Source: Palsa-1439 sp050015495
Lineage (GTDB): Bacteria > Verrucomicrobiota > Verrucomicrobiia > Palsa-1439
Direction: 5' to 3'
Length of the DNA stretch: 64,000 nucleotides
NCBI GenBank assembly: GCA_050015495.1
Contig: JBEKBH010000014.1
Span: forward strand, 1 to 64,000
Both the position numbers and the translations under genes were made by a program. Shown one piece after another: positions 41,941 through 50,874 of this stretch (the first letter of the stretch is position 1; each line of letters starts with the position of its first letter). The notes under the pieces are model-generated. The model was not told the DNA's origin and ran no database searches. It saw only the letters and a list, made by a program, of their open reading frames with translations.

Positions 41941-42516
41941 GTGGACGATATACTCGAGCGTTATCCGAAGACCGTGGCCATCAAGGGCAATGCGGAAGCC
42001 ACGTTGCGCCCGTTGGAGGCGTCCGACGAAAAGTCGTTCCATGAATTCTTCTGCGCGGTTCCCGAGACGGAACGCCTATTGTTCAAGCACCGCGTCACCG
42101 AACCGGAGGTCATCCACGATTGGTGCCAACACATCGATTACGGAAAAATCCTGCCGCTCGTGGCCATCGTGGACGGCAAAATCGTGGCCGACGCGTCGCT
42201 TCACCAGCAGCTTGGCGGTTGGAAACGCCACATCGGCCGGATCAGCGTCGTCGTTCATCCCAACTATCGTGGGCGCGGTCTCGCGCGGGCATTGGTCCAC
42301 GAATTGATCGAGATCGCCCGTGACGTTGGCCTGGAAAAACTGGAAGCCGAATTCATGGGAGAACAGCAGGCGGCCCGGCTCGTGTTTGCCGAAGCGGGCT
42401 TCAGTGATTTGCTGGTCATTGCCGATTATGTCAAGGACATGCAGGCCATCTCGCATGACTATGTGTTGATGGGCCGTCACATCATTACCGACGAAGAATA
42501 CGCCGGGACGGGTTGA
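41941..42516 (+). CDS. GNAT-family N-acetyltransferase
   Basis: 191 residues. The acetyl-CoA motif A is RISVVVHPNYRGRGLARALVHE. The N-terminal half (LRPLEASDEKSFHEFFCAVPETER) and the C-terminal QAARLVFAEAGFSDL fit the family. The start is GTG 41941. The substrate is unknown. Its stop codon lies in one arm of a perfect 8-bp palindrome shared with the convergent LacI-type gene. Confidence 0.85.
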   Translation: MDDILERYPKTVAIKGNAEATLRPLEASDEKSFHEFFCAVPETERLLFKHRVTEPEVIHDWCQHIDYGKILPLVAIVDGKIVADASLHQQLGGWKRHIGRISVVVHPNYRGRGLARALVHELIEIARDVGLEKLEAEFMGEQQAARLVFAEAGFSDLLVIADYVKDMQAISHDYVLMGRHIITDEEYAGTG

Positions 42517-42532
42517 TTCCTCGCGGAATCAA
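42513..42532. terminator. Palindrome spanning both stop codons of convergent genes
   Basis: TTGATTCC (42513-42520), loop TCGC, GGAATCAA (42525-42532). The GNAT stop TGA lies in the left arm and the LacI-type stop (TCA on plus) in the right arm. No U tract on either side, so it is a weak bidirectional terminator or an mRNA 3'-end protector at most. Confidence 0.45.
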
Positions 42533-43587
42533 ATCGTCGGCACTGTGACACCGTCCTTGAGCCGCGCGCCGCACGATTCACGGACAGTGAGATAAATCGG
42601 TAAGACTTCCTGTACACGGCTGACCTTGCCGTGGACCAGATCCACCAGGCGCTCGCAGGCGAGTTTGCCGATCTCATACAGGGGTTGGTGGACCGTCGTC
42701 AGTCCCGGAATCGCAAAACTCGCCTGGGGAATATCGTCAAACCCGACCACCGCAACGTCCTGCGGCACGCGCAGGCCGAGTTCCGTGAGCTTCTTGATCG
42801 CGCCGAGCGCCATCTTATCGTTCAACGAGAAAATTGCCGTAACCTCCGGGTTTCGCCGCAACAATTCCTCCGCGGCCTTCATCCCGCCCTCCTCCGTCAG
42901 CCGCCCGTCCACAATCAGGTTCGGATCGGACCCGATTCCACTGTCCTCGAAGACTTCCTCGACCGCCTCAATCATGTCCTGGCTGGTCTGGATTTCGCCG
43001 ACGCCGCCGGCGATAACCCCGATCCGCTCATGTCCCAGACGGACAAGGTGCTTGGCCGCCTGCCACGCGCCGTAGCGGTAATTCGAGACGACATAATTGA
43101 GATCGAATTCCTTCGAGTAATTGTTCACCAGCAGGAACGGCCGCGCGCCGTCCGTCAACTCGGAGACGAACCGATGCCGTGAGTTCGCGCCGATGAACAG
43201 GATGCCATCGACAAACCTCTGGTCGTAGAGTTGGCGATACTCCTTCTTTTCGACAAATTCGTTGCGGGCAACTTCGAGCAGGATCTTGTAGCCAAGCTGG
43301 CTCGCGCGCTCGTAGATGCCACTGACAATCTCGCCAAAATACACGTCGGCGAACGCATGGCGGAGCTGCGGCACGAGAACGGCCATGGTCCGCGTGTGCC
43401 GCCACGCCAGCGCGCGCGCCATACGGTTGGGTTGATAACCGAGGCGCTCGATCGTCTTCAGCACGCGCGCCCGGGTGGTTTGGCTGATCCGGGGATTTTC
43501 GTTGAGCACGAGGGAAACCGTGGACAACGAGACGCCGCTTTGTTCGGCGATGTCCCTGATCGTGTAGCGCCTCCTGAACTCGTTCAT
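42529..43587 (-). CDS. LacI-family transcriptional regulator
   Basis: 352 residues: a helix-turn-helix (about 8-30, YTIRDIAEQSGVSLSTVSLVLN), the hinge helix region (RMARALAWRHT) and a periplasmic-binding-type effector domain (MAVLVPQL to the C-terminus). The ATG at 43587 places the HTH in the normal position; the frame is open far upstream without protein-like sequence. The divergent neighbour is plsC, 310 bp away. No sugar genes adjoin it, so the regulon is not evident. Confidence 0.94.
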   Translation of the reverse strand: MNEFRRRYTIRDIAEQSGVSLSTVSLVLNENPRISQTTRARVLKTIERLGYQPNRMARALAWRHTRTMAVLVPQLRHAFADVYFGEIVSGIYERASQLGYKILLEVARNEFVEKKEYRQLYDQRFVDGILFIGANSRHRFVSELTDGARPFLLVNNYSKEFDLNYVVSNYRYGAWQAAKHLVRLGHERIGVIAGGVGEIQTSQDMIEAVEEVFEDSGIGSDPNLIVDGRLTEEGGMKAAEELLRRNPEVTAIFSLNDKMALGAIKKLTELGLRVPQDVAVVGFDDIPQASFAIPGLTTVHQPLYEIGKLACERLVDLVHGKVSRVQEVLPIYLTVRESCGARLKDGVTVPTI

Positions 43588-43897
43588 TCGACTTGCCTTT
43601 CGCTCAAGGGATCGCCCTTCCCTTGCGCCCGTCCGGGTCGTTTGTATGACTCCCCCCGCGGCTGCGCACTCCCAACCCTCACCAACTGCAACTCGTTGCC
43701 CGTCGTCCGCGCCGAGGGCCGATCTGACACTCGCGTGTGCCGGCCGCGAAAAACCAGCCTTCCTACACGTGCTCACTCTTCTAAAACCAACGGGGGCCAC
43801 AGTCAATGGAATTGTTAAACCGTTCTCCCGCCGACCTCGGTCCCCGAACGGGCTTCGCAGAGTTGCGGGGCCGGTTCTTTTTGTGTACAAACCGTGA
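43588..43897. other. Intergenic region between lacI-type gene and plsC
   Basis: 310 bp without a gene. Contains GGAATTGTTAAACCG around 43807-43821, which could be half of a LacI-type operator, but no clear palindrome of the expected 16-20 bp is visible. Both genes must be transcribed outward from here. Confidence 0.4.
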
Positions 43898-44560
43898 ATG
43901 CGCCCCGGCTTCTACCTGCTCTACTACGGCGTCGGCAAATCGCTGTTCACGATCATCTTTCGCGTCATCTTCCGCACCCGCGTCGCGGGACGCGAACGCA
44001 TCCCACGCGAGGACGGGCTTCTCATCGTCTCCAACCACATCAGTTTTGCCGATCCTCCCCTCCTCGGCGCGGTGATGCCCCGCCCCGTCGAATTCATGAC
44101 CATGGTCGAGATGTTTCGCAAACCATGGATGGCGCGTCTCCTGCGCACGATCGGGTGTTTCCCCATCGACCGCTCCCGCGTGGACCAACGCGCCGTGCGC
44201 GAGGCCATCCGACGCCTCCGCGCCGGGCGCTGCATTGCGATCTTCCCCGAAGGCGGAATCCGTCTCACGCAGAAATCCGTGCTCGGCGGCGACCCGGACA
44301 TCAAACCCGGAGCCGGCGCGATCGCGTTGCTCGCCCACGCGGTGATCCTGCCCGTCATCATCCGCGATACCCGCAAGCCATACGTCGCCCGCAACTGGCT
44401 CCCGATCCATCGGGGCCGGCTCCGCCGCGAGACCATCGGCATCACGTTCGGCCAGCCATTCTGTCTGTGGAACCCTCACGATTCGGCCGCGGAAGAACGT
44501 CGCGAGCGCGCCGAAATCGTGGTCCGCCAACAGCTCCTGAAAACCGTTGAACTGGACTGA
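43898..44560 (+). CDS. plsC: 1-acylglycerol-3-phosphate O-acyltransferase
   Basis: 220 residues. Acyltransferase motif I is SNHISFADP (H-x4-D) and motif III is IFPEGGIR; FMTMVEMFRKPWMARLLRTIGCFPIDR corresponds to motif II. It makes phosphatidic acid from lysophosphatidic acid at the inner membrane. The N-terminal hydrophobic stretch (FYLLYYGVGKSLFTIIFRVIF) would associate with the membrane. The hydrolase gene follows after 20 bp. Confidence 0.92.
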   Translation: MRPGFYLLYYGVGKSLFTIIFRVIFRTRVAGRERIPREDGLLIVSNHISFADPPLLGAVMPRPVEFMTMVEMFRKPWMARLLRTIGCFPIDRSRVDQRAVREAIRRLRAGRCIAIFPEGGIRLTQKSVLGGDPDIKPGAGAIALLAHAVILPVIIRDTRKPYVARNWLPIHRGRLRRETIGITFGQPFCLWNPHDSAAEERRERAEIVVRQQLLKTVELD

Positions 44561-44580
44561 CGTTCTGCTACAGTCGACCC

Positions 44581-45417
44581 GTGTTCCGTAACGCTCTGGC
44601 AGCTCTGTTGACGCTCCTCGCCGCCCAACCTCTGGTCTCGGGCCAGATGACCCGCCCGGTCCATCTTCGCACCACGGACAACGTGGGCATCGTCGGGACG
44701 TATTATCCGGTCCGACAAAACCCCGCGCCGGCCGTTCTGCTCATCCATTCCGTGGAACGGGACCGCAACGTCTGGGCCAGTTTCGCCGCGACCCTCCAGA
44801 AGAACGGCCTCGCCGCGCTGGCCATTGACCTGCGTGGCTACGGCGAGAGCACCCGCAAATTGACCGCGGACGGCCCGGTCACGCTGGACGTTCGCACCTT
44901 CACCGGCGGCGATTATCGAGACATGATGCTCGACGTGGAAACCGCCTTTGACTGGCTGCAAGCCCAACCGGAAATCGACGGGAAACATATCGCGTTGATC
45001 GGGGAAAGTTTTGGCGCCAACATCGTGCTGCGATACGCGGCGGTCAACGAGGACATTGCCGCCATCGTGGTTCTCAGTCCGGGCATCACCTATCGCGGTG
45101 TGCGGACCGATGACATCATCTCCCAGGTGTCGCACGCGCCCCTGCGCATGTTCGTGTCGCAGTACGACCCGTTTGCCTTCGAGTCGTCCAAGCGCCTCCT
45201 CGAAATCCGCAAGGAAACGGGCACCCCCACGGCGACCAACGAACTGACCATTTGCACGGGCAACCTGCACGGGGCCAACATGCTCCTCGGCGTGAGAAGT
45301 CTTCCCCAGATCGTCGTCAACTGGCTGAAGGATGCCTTCACGCATCCGCCCGCCTCCTCGTCCGCGCCCCCGGCCAACGCTGTCCCGCCTGAACCCGCGC
45401 CCGTTCCCGCAAAATGA
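44581..45417 (+). CDS. Exported alpha/beta hydrolase
   Basis: 278 residues with a signal peptide (about 1-21, ending VSGQM) and an alpha/beta hydrolase fold. Candidate catalytic residues are Ser in the nucleophile elbow LIGESFGAN, Asp in SQYDPFAFE and His in GNLHGANML. The C-terminal tail is Pro/Ala-rich and disordered. Start GTG 44581. Its stop overlaps the next gene's ATG (ATGA). Probably a periplasmic esterase or dienelactone hydrolase-like enzyme. Confidence 0.88.
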   Translation: MFRNALAALLTLLAAQPLVSGQMTRPVHLRTTDNVGIVGTYYPVRQNPAPAVLLIHSVERDRNVWASFAATLQKNGLAALAIDLRGYGESTRKLTADGPVTLDVRTFTGGDYRDMMLDVETAFDWLQAQPEIDGKHIALIGESFGANIVLRYAAVNEDIAAIVVLSPGITYRGVRTDDIISQVSHAPLRMFVSQYDPFAFESSKRLLEIRKETGTPTATNELTICTGNLHGANMLLGVRSLPQIVVNWLKDAFTHPPASSSAPPANAVPPEPAPVPAK

Positions 45418-46091
45418 TCCCATTGCGAGACGATCGACCGCCTCGCACGTTTGCGTTCGCCACCCTCGCAATCGTCGCCGCCAATGTCGCCGTCTTCTGG
45501 CACGAACTTTCCCTCGGCAGCCCGGGCCGACTCGACGCGTTCTTCGCCAACTTCGCCCTCACCCCGGCCGACCTGACACACGCGCCCTCGCCCAACGCCG
45601 CCCGCACCGTCTTCACCTCGATGTTCCTGCACGGCGGCTGGGCTCACATCATCGGCAACATGTGGTTTCTCTGGATTTTCGGAAGGAACGTCGAGGATTC
45701 CATCGGCCACTTTAAGTTCATCGTCTTCTACCTGCTTTGTGGCATGGCCGCCGCGGCGGCCCAGGTTGGCCTCTCGCCGGATTCGACCGTCCCGATGATC
45801 GGCGCCAGCGGGGCCATTTCCGGAGTGCTCGGCGCGTACCTGTTGTTGTTCCCCCGCGCCCGCGTGCTCGTGCTGTTCCCGATCTGGATCTTCTTTCGCG
45901 TTTTCTACGTGCCCGCGCTCCTGTTCCTCGTGTTCTGGTTCGGTCTGCAACTGCTCAGCGGCATGGCCGTCCTCAATAGCATGGACGTCGACGGCGGCGG
46001 AGTCGCCTTCTGGGCGCACGTCGGTGGGTTCATCGCGGGAATGTTCCTCATCCCCGTCTTCAAGAAACGCGGCGTCAGGCTCTTTCAATAG
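45414..46091 (+). CDS. Rhomboid-family intramembrane serine protease
   Basis: 225 residues with six or seven transmembrane segments. The catalytic Ser is in GASGAISGVLG and the catalytic His in AFWAHVGGFIAG; the oxyanion-assisting Asn is in HGGWAHIIGNMWFL. It overlaps the hydrolase gene by four bases. Substrates are unknown; a second rhomboid gene of a different subtype lies at the end of the window. Confidence 0.94.
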   Translation: MIPLRDDRPPRTFAFATLAIVAANVAVFWHELSLGSPGRLDAFFANFALTPADLTHAPSPNAARTVFTSMFLHGGWAHIIGNMWFLWIFGRNVEDSIGHFKFIVFYLLCGMAAAAAQVGLSPDSTVPMIGASGAISGVLGAYLLLFPRARVLVLFPIWIFFRVFYVPALLFLVFWFGLQLLSGMAVLNSMDVDGGGVAFWAHVGGFIAGMFLIPVFKKRGVRLFQ

Positions 46092-46360
46092 CCCAAAACG
46101 CCCCAACAGCCGTGTCCGACACCCCGACCGATCCCATTTTGCGGAGAAGCCGAGGCGCGAGGGTAGCGCCGAGACGGGGCCGTGTCGTTCCGGCACCCAG
46201 AGGGCGACGCGAACGGGCGTGAGCGAAGCCAAACGAACCCAACGAAAAGCGGTGTCGAAGGGCCCCGTCCCAACCCCGCGTTCGCCCATCGTCCCAACCG
46301 GGGAGAGGCGTCGAACTGTAAACACTGGTCGCGCGTGGCAAACTCGGATAAACTCTTCGC

Positions 46361-48373
46361 GTGTTGAAACTGCGTCAGCTCATCCCCACGTTGATACTCG
46401 CCGCCGGCATTTGGGCGTATCACAATAGCTTCGCGGTGCCATTTCTCTTCGATGATCATTCCTCGGTTGAGGACAATCTGACCATTCGCCATCTGTGGCC
46501 GATCTGGAACGTGCTCTCACCGTCCCCCACCACGTTCGTGGGAGGTCGCCCGGTCGTGAACCTCTCTCTGGCCCTGAACTATGCGCTGGGGGGGACACGT
46601 GTTTGGGGGTATCACGCGCTCAATCTGGCCATCCATGTCCTGGCGGCATTGACGCTGTATGGCATCGTGCGCAGGACATTAGCGCGGCCAGGGTTGCGAG
46701 AACGATTTGGCGCGGGGGCGGAATGGGTCGCCTTGGCGACGGCGGTAATCTGGATGGTTCATCCGTTACAAACCGAGGCCGTGACGTACATCTCCCAGCG
46801 GTGCGAGTCGTTGATGGGGTTGTTCTATCTGCTGAGCCTGTATGGCTTCATTCGAGGCGCGGAATCCCAAAGCTCGCTCGGGTGGTTCACCCTGTCCGTG
46901 GCCGCGTGTTTCCTGGGCGTGGCCAGCAAGGAAGTGATCGTGACGGCTCCGTTGATGGTCCTGCTGTACGATCGGACGTTTGTCAGCGGCACCTTTCGGG
47001 AAGCATGGACCCGACACCGGCGCCTGCATCTGGGGTTGGCCAGCAGTTGGCTGTTGCTGGGCTGCTCGATCACCGGTTTGCACAACCGCGGCGTCGGCTA
47101 TGGCCCGGGGCTTACGGGCTGGGACTATGCGCTGACGGAATGTCGAGTAGTCGCCCATTACCTCCGGCTGGCTGTTTGGCCACATCCGCTGATTTTCGAC
47201 TACGGGGAGTATGTGCCGACACGGCATCTGGCGGCCGTGGTGCCGTACGCACTGATTCTGGCGGTCCTGGCAATCGGCGTTTTATTCGCACTGAAGCGGC
47301 ATCCGGCCATCGGGTTTGTTGGGGCTTGGTTCTTCGTGATTCTGGCCCCGACCTCCAGCGTGGTGCCGATTATGGCATCACCGATGGCGGAACACCGGAT
47401 GTATCTGCCGCTGGCATCCGTGGTCGCGCTGACCGTGTGCGGCTCGGTTGCGCTCGGGAAGCGTCTGTTCCATGAGCGGCAGGGCGTTGTGCTCGGATCC
47501 ATGGCGGGCGCGTTTGTGGTGGCGCTGCTCACGTTTCTGACAATCCAACGCAATCGCGACTACATCTCGGAGGCGACCATTTGGCAGGATACTGTGGAGA
47601 AACATCCCCACAGCCCTCGGGCGCGCTACAACTTCGGGGTCCTCTTGGTTCAACAGGGCCGGTTGCGGGAGGCAATCGGGCAGTACGAACAGGCCCTGCG
47701 GATCAAGCCCGATTACGCCGAGGTACACTACAACCTGGGGGTCGCCTTGGTCCAACTGGGCCGACTGCCGGAGGCGATCGGGCAGTACGAGCAGGCCCTG
47801 CGGATCAAGCCCGATTTCGCCGAGGCTCACAACAATCTCGGGCTCGCCTTGATGGGACAAGGCCGCCTGCTGGAGGCAATCGCCCACTACGAGCTGTCAT
47901 TGCGGATCAAACCCGATGACGCCGAGGCTCACTACAATCTCGGGCTCGCCTTGATGGGACAAGGCCGCCTGCCGGAGGCGATCCACCACTACGAGCAGTC
48001 ATTGCGGATCAAACCCGATGACGCCGAGGCTCACAACAACCTCGGGAATGCGTTGCTCCATGCAGGCAAGGTGCCGGAGGCGATCGGGCATTATGAACAG
48101 GCCCTGCGGATCAAGCCCGATTTCGCCGAGGCTCACAACAATCTCGGGCTCGCCTTGGTCCAACTGGGCCGACTGCCGGAGGCGATGGAGCATTGGGAGC
48201 AAGCGCTGCGGATCAAACCCGATTATGCCGAGGCGCATTACAACCTCGGGGTCGCTTTCGAGCAAGCCGGCCGCGTTCAGGAAGCGATCGGGCACTATGA
48301 GCAGGCCCTGCGAATCAAACCGGATTTTGTCCCCGCTCAAAGCAACCTGGCGAAAGCACGGGCTGCTCAATGA
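46361..48373 (+). CDS. TMTC-like membrane protein with C-terminal TPR array
   Basis: 670 residues. The N-terminal 410 residues contain about ten membrane helices and begin like GT-C enzymes (FLFDDHSSVEDNLTIRHLW, with an Asp pair in the first loop). The C-terminal part is seven consecutive 34-residue TPRs (DNA 47612-48325, 102-bp units) plus a partial eighth. The units are nearly identical, for example EAIGQYEQALRIKPD, which indicates recent repeat expansion or homogenisation. This architecture is that of TMTC proteins, which are O-mannosyltransferases in eukaryotes. Bacterial function is not established. Start GTG 46361. Confidence 0.85.
   Translation: MLKLRQLIPTLILAAGIWAYHNSFAVPFLFDDHSSVEDNLTIRHLWPIWNVLSPSPTTFVGGRPVVNLSLALNYALGGTRVWGYHALNLAIHVLAALTLYGIVRRTLARPGLRERFGAGAEWVALATAVIWMVHPLQTEAVTYISQRCESLMGLFYLLSLYGFIRGAESQSSLGWFTLSVAACFLGVASKEVIVTAPLMVLLYDRTFVSGTFREAWTRHRRLHLGLASSWLLLGCSITGLHNRGVGYGPGLTGWDYALTECRVVAHYLRLAVWPHPLIFDYGEYVPTRHLAAVVPYALILAVLAIGVLFALKRHPAIGFVGAWFFVILAPTSSVVPIMASPMAEHRMYLPLASVVALTVCGSVALGKRLFHERQGVVLGSMAGAFVVALLTFLTIQRNRDYISEATIWQDTVEKHPHSPRARYNFGVLLVQQGRLREAIGQYEQALRIKPDYAEVHYNLGVALVQLGRLPEAIGQYEQALRIKPDFAEAHNNLGLALMGQGRLLEAIAHYELSLRIKPDDAEAHYNLGLALMGQGRLPEAIHHYEQSLRIKPDDAEAHNNLGNALLHAGKVPEAIGHYEQALRIKPDFAEAHNNLGLALVQLGRLPEAMEHWEQALRIKPDYAEAHYNLGVAFEQAGRVQEAIGHYEQALRIKPDFVPAQSNLAKARAAQ
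47612..48325 (+). repeat. Seven tandem 102-bp TPR-coding repeats
   Basis: Each 102-bp unit encodes one TPR (Y/N-NLG-AL---GRL-EAI-HYEQALRIKPD). Several neighbouring units share long exact DNA stretches, so the array can probably gain or lose units by recombination. Confidence 0.9.
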
Positions 48374-48440
48374 GTGGTTGACTTGCGCACGTCAATCCGT
48401 CCCCTCCACCAATCGTCCAACGCGATGACAGACTCAATCC

Positions 48441-48938
48441 TTACTCGTCATCAACCTGCGGTTGTGGCAGCGGCGCATCGTCGGCATCGTGTTCGCCGAT
48501 CCAATTGTGGTGGTGTTCGAGGGTCTTGTCGAGCGTGGCCTTTTGCTTGTCGGTCAGCAAGGTGCGCACCTTGTCCACGTAACCCCTGCGAAGATCCCGG
48601 AACCCTTTGCGCAGGTCAGCCAGCTTCTGGACGGTTGCCTCGTCGCCGGCGTGGCGTGCCTCGCGCATTTCCTGGTGCGCTTCTTCGGGGTCGTAATTGT
48701 TGTAGTCGCACCATCTCTTGGCGTCTTCCTTGAAGTTGGCGGCGATCGCGTCGTACTTCGTCTGTTGCCCGGGCGTCAAGGCCAGGGCTTCGAGCACACG
48801 CGGCGGCAACACCGTCATGGATCGCACGGGCCGCTGGGCGGGCTGGTTGGAGGGGGACGGTGCGTTCGTGTCGGCGGCTCGAACCGCCGTGGCGGCCACA
48901 AGGCCCACCAAGCAAACAATTGCAATTCCGCGCCTCAT
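48441..48938 (-). CDS. Exported CpxP/Spy-like small protein
   Basis: 165 residues: a signal peptide (about 1-21, ending VRAADT), a Pro/Ser-rich linker, then a helical domain with an LTxxQ-type motif (LALTPGQQTKYDAIAANF and later LLTDKQKATLDK) separated by about 65 residues, as in CpxP/Spy proteins. It is rich in His and Asp at the C-terminus (EHHHNWIGEHDADD). Family members are periplasmic chaperones or metal-stress sensors; the sequence supports the fold, not a specific role. Confidence 0.72.
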   Translation of the reverse strand: MRRGIAIVCLVGLVAATAVRAADTNAPSPSNQPAQRPVRSMTVLPPRVLEALALTPGQQTKYDAIAANFKEDAKRWCDYNNYDPEEAHQEMREARHAGDEATVQKLADLRKGFRDLRRGYVDKVRTLLTDKQKATLDKTLEHHHNWIGEHDADDAPLPQPQVDDE

Positions 48939-49024
48939 CCGCGGCCCATAACATTCCTTACTTTGCCAAATGTCAACGCTTACTTCTGGTGATACCGGGG
49001 TGCATCTTGACACTGCCACTGAAT

Positions 49025-49060
49025 TGTAGCCCCGACAACCGATGTCGGGGTGCGTTCTCG
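49025..49060 (+). repeat. TGTAGC-hairpin element, tandem copy 1
   Basis: TGTAGC, then a hairpin (stem CCCGAC / GTCGGG), then GTGCGTTCTCG. The next copy at 49068 keeps the flanks but has a different stem with compensating changes. Confidence 0.65.
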
Positions 49061-49067
49061 TCGCGAT

Positions 49068-49101
49068 TGTAGCCGCGAATCGTATTCGCGGTGCGTTCTC
49101 G
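49068..49101 (+). repeat. TGTAGC-hairpin element, tandem copy 2
   Basis: TGTAGC, then a hairpin (stem CGCGAAT / ATTCGCG), then GTGCGTTCTCG. The flanks are identical to copy 1 but the stem is unrelated, so structure rather than stem sequence is conserved. Confidence 0.65.
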
Positions 49102-49197
49102 CCGCGAAGGCCTTCGGAGCTATATTCCTCAGCGGTTTCCGATTACGCCGCCCCCCTTCCCAATCCGCCTCGGAACCTCAACCCGCAAAGCTCGCCA

Positions 49198-50874
49198 TCA
49201 CACCTGCGCCTCAGCGGCGCCGGTGAGCGCGATGGCGTTCGCGGTGCTTCGTCGCCACGTGGCGAATCCTACCAGTGCCAGTTCGACGGCGACGTACCCG
49301 ATCACATACGAAAATCCGCCCACCCCGAATCCATAGCTGTGCAGGCCTTTGCCCAATACGAAATTCACGCCGTACCACGCCATGAGCACGGCCATGAAAC
49401 ACACCACGCTCGAAACCGTCAGCGCAAAATTGCTCAGCCAACCCGCCAGCCGACCGTGCAACGGGATCAGGTAACTTACCAGCGCGATCAGCGCCCACGT
49501 CTCTTTCGGGTCCCAACCCCAGAACCGTCCCCACGCGTAGTGCGCCCAAATCCCGCCGAGAATCGTCCCCGCCGCCAGCAGCAACACCCCGATCTGCATG
49601 GCGCGATACACGAAGTTCTCGATCTTGGCGATGGTTTGCCTGGCGGTCGGCGCAAACAGGTAATACCCGATCGCGACGTGGCCCACCCCCATCGCCACCG
49701 CAAACGCCGCGTACCCGAGCGTGATCGTCGGCACGTGGATGCTCAGCCAGAAATTGTCGCGCAACACCGGCACCAGCGGTCCGATGCTCGGATCGAGCAC
49801 CGCGGGAAATTGGTCGGCCAACAGCAGCATCACGACCGATAACGGCGCGACGGCGACGACGTAATACCGTGGCCGATAGACCAGTTCCAGGATCAGCGCG
49901 AAAAACGCCGCCCCGAAACTCACCCAGACCACGGATTCATACATGTTCGTGATCGGTGGACGACCGGAAATCATGATCCGCAAGTAAAATCCCCACGCGT
50001 GCACCGCCACGCCCGCCAGGAACAACGCCACGCCGATCCAGTACACGCCCACGTTCCGCGACCGCCACGTCGCCAGCATCCACACAAACGCCGCGAGGTA
50101 AAACATCCAGGCTTTGCGGAACGGATGAAACGAATTGTAATGCACCTCGCGCTGGAGACTCGCGAACGTCGGGTACACGGTCGGACTCAGCGACACCAGA
50201 AACGACCGGAGTTGGCCCGAGGCCGCGGCAAACGCGCCCGGATCACGCGCCACGTACGCTCCCGCCAGTGTCTTGAAGATGTTCTGGAGTTCGGCTTCCT
50301 TGTCCGCGCCGTAGTACTTGGCGATGTCGGTCACGGGCACCCACGCGCCCTTGGCGCTGCTCGGGTGCGGCACCACCGCCAGCGATTGCGCGCCGACCGC
50401 TGCGTCCAGCAACGCCAACCGGTCGGCGACGACTTGCGCCTCGCGCTCCTCGTGCGTGAGATCAGTCTTCTGTTTGCCGCTCTCCTTTTGCTCGATGCGC
50501 TTCATCATCTCGCGGAACTGGTCCGTCGCCAGTTGGGTGTACGTGAAGTATTTCTGGTCGGCGGCCAGCCCGAGCTTGTCCCGCAGCGGCTTGTAGTTCA
50601 CCAAAATGATCGGCACCTTGCTCCACTCGCGCGTCTCGAACCACATCGACATCAGCACGTCCATCGGCTCCATCCGCCGGCCGCTTTCGGGATCAAGGAA
50701 GGTCTTCTTGCCGGTCAGTTTCTCGACCGTCTCCAGCGCCACGGTATCGAGCGGTTTTTTCCGTCCGTCTTTTTGCACCGCCAAAAACTTCAGCGCCGTG
50801 AAATCCAGATCGTCGGCAAACGCCGCCGTCACCGCGAGCGTGAGCATCGCCAGAATCGTCATGAGCTTCTTCAT
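49198..50874 (-). CDS. ccsA: Cytochrome c biogenesis protein CcsA/ResC-like
   Basis: 558 residues. A signal-like N-terminus leads into a soluble region of about 230 residues (PLDTVALETVEKLTGKKTF, RRMEPMDVLMSMWF) and then eight or more membrane helices containing the tryptophan-rich heme-handling motif WGRFWGWDPKETWALI, with flanking His ligands in LSIHVPT and YLIPLHGR. It exports heme and attaches it to apocytochrome c (system II) with ResB. The ATG overlaps the ResB stop (ATGA). Confidence 0.93.
   Translation of the reverse strand: MKKLMTILAMLTLAVTAAFADDLDFTALKFLAVQKDGRKKPLDTVALETVEKLTGKKTFLDPESGRRMEPMDVLMSMWFETREWSKVPIILVNYKPLRDKLGLAADQKYFTYTQLATDQFREMMKRIEQKESGKQKTDLTHEEREAQVVADRLALLDAAVGAQSLAVVPHPSSAKGAWVPVTDIAKYYGADKEAELQNIFKTLAGAYVARDPGAFAAASGQLRSFLVSLSPTVYPTFASLQREVHYNSFHPFRKAWMFYLAAFVWMLATWRSRNVGVYWIGVALFLAGVAVHAWGFYLRIMISGRPPITNMYESVVWVSFGAAFFALILELVYRPRYYVVAVAPLSVVMLLLADQFPAVLDPSIGPLVPVLRDNFWLSIHVPTITLGYAAFAVAMGVGHVAIGYYLFAPTARQTIAKIENFVYRAMQIGVLLLAAGTILGGIWAHYAWGRFWGWDPKETWALIALVSYLIPLHGRLAGWLSNFALTVSSVVCFMAVLMAWYGVNFVLGKGLHSYGFGVGGFSYVIGYVAVELALVGFATWRRSTANAIALTGAAEAQV

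Noticed and set aside
43588..43890. N-terminal extension of the LacI-type regulator
   Set aside because: The helix-turn-helix must be near the N-terminus; upstream codons are Arg/Pro-rich and unlike the family.
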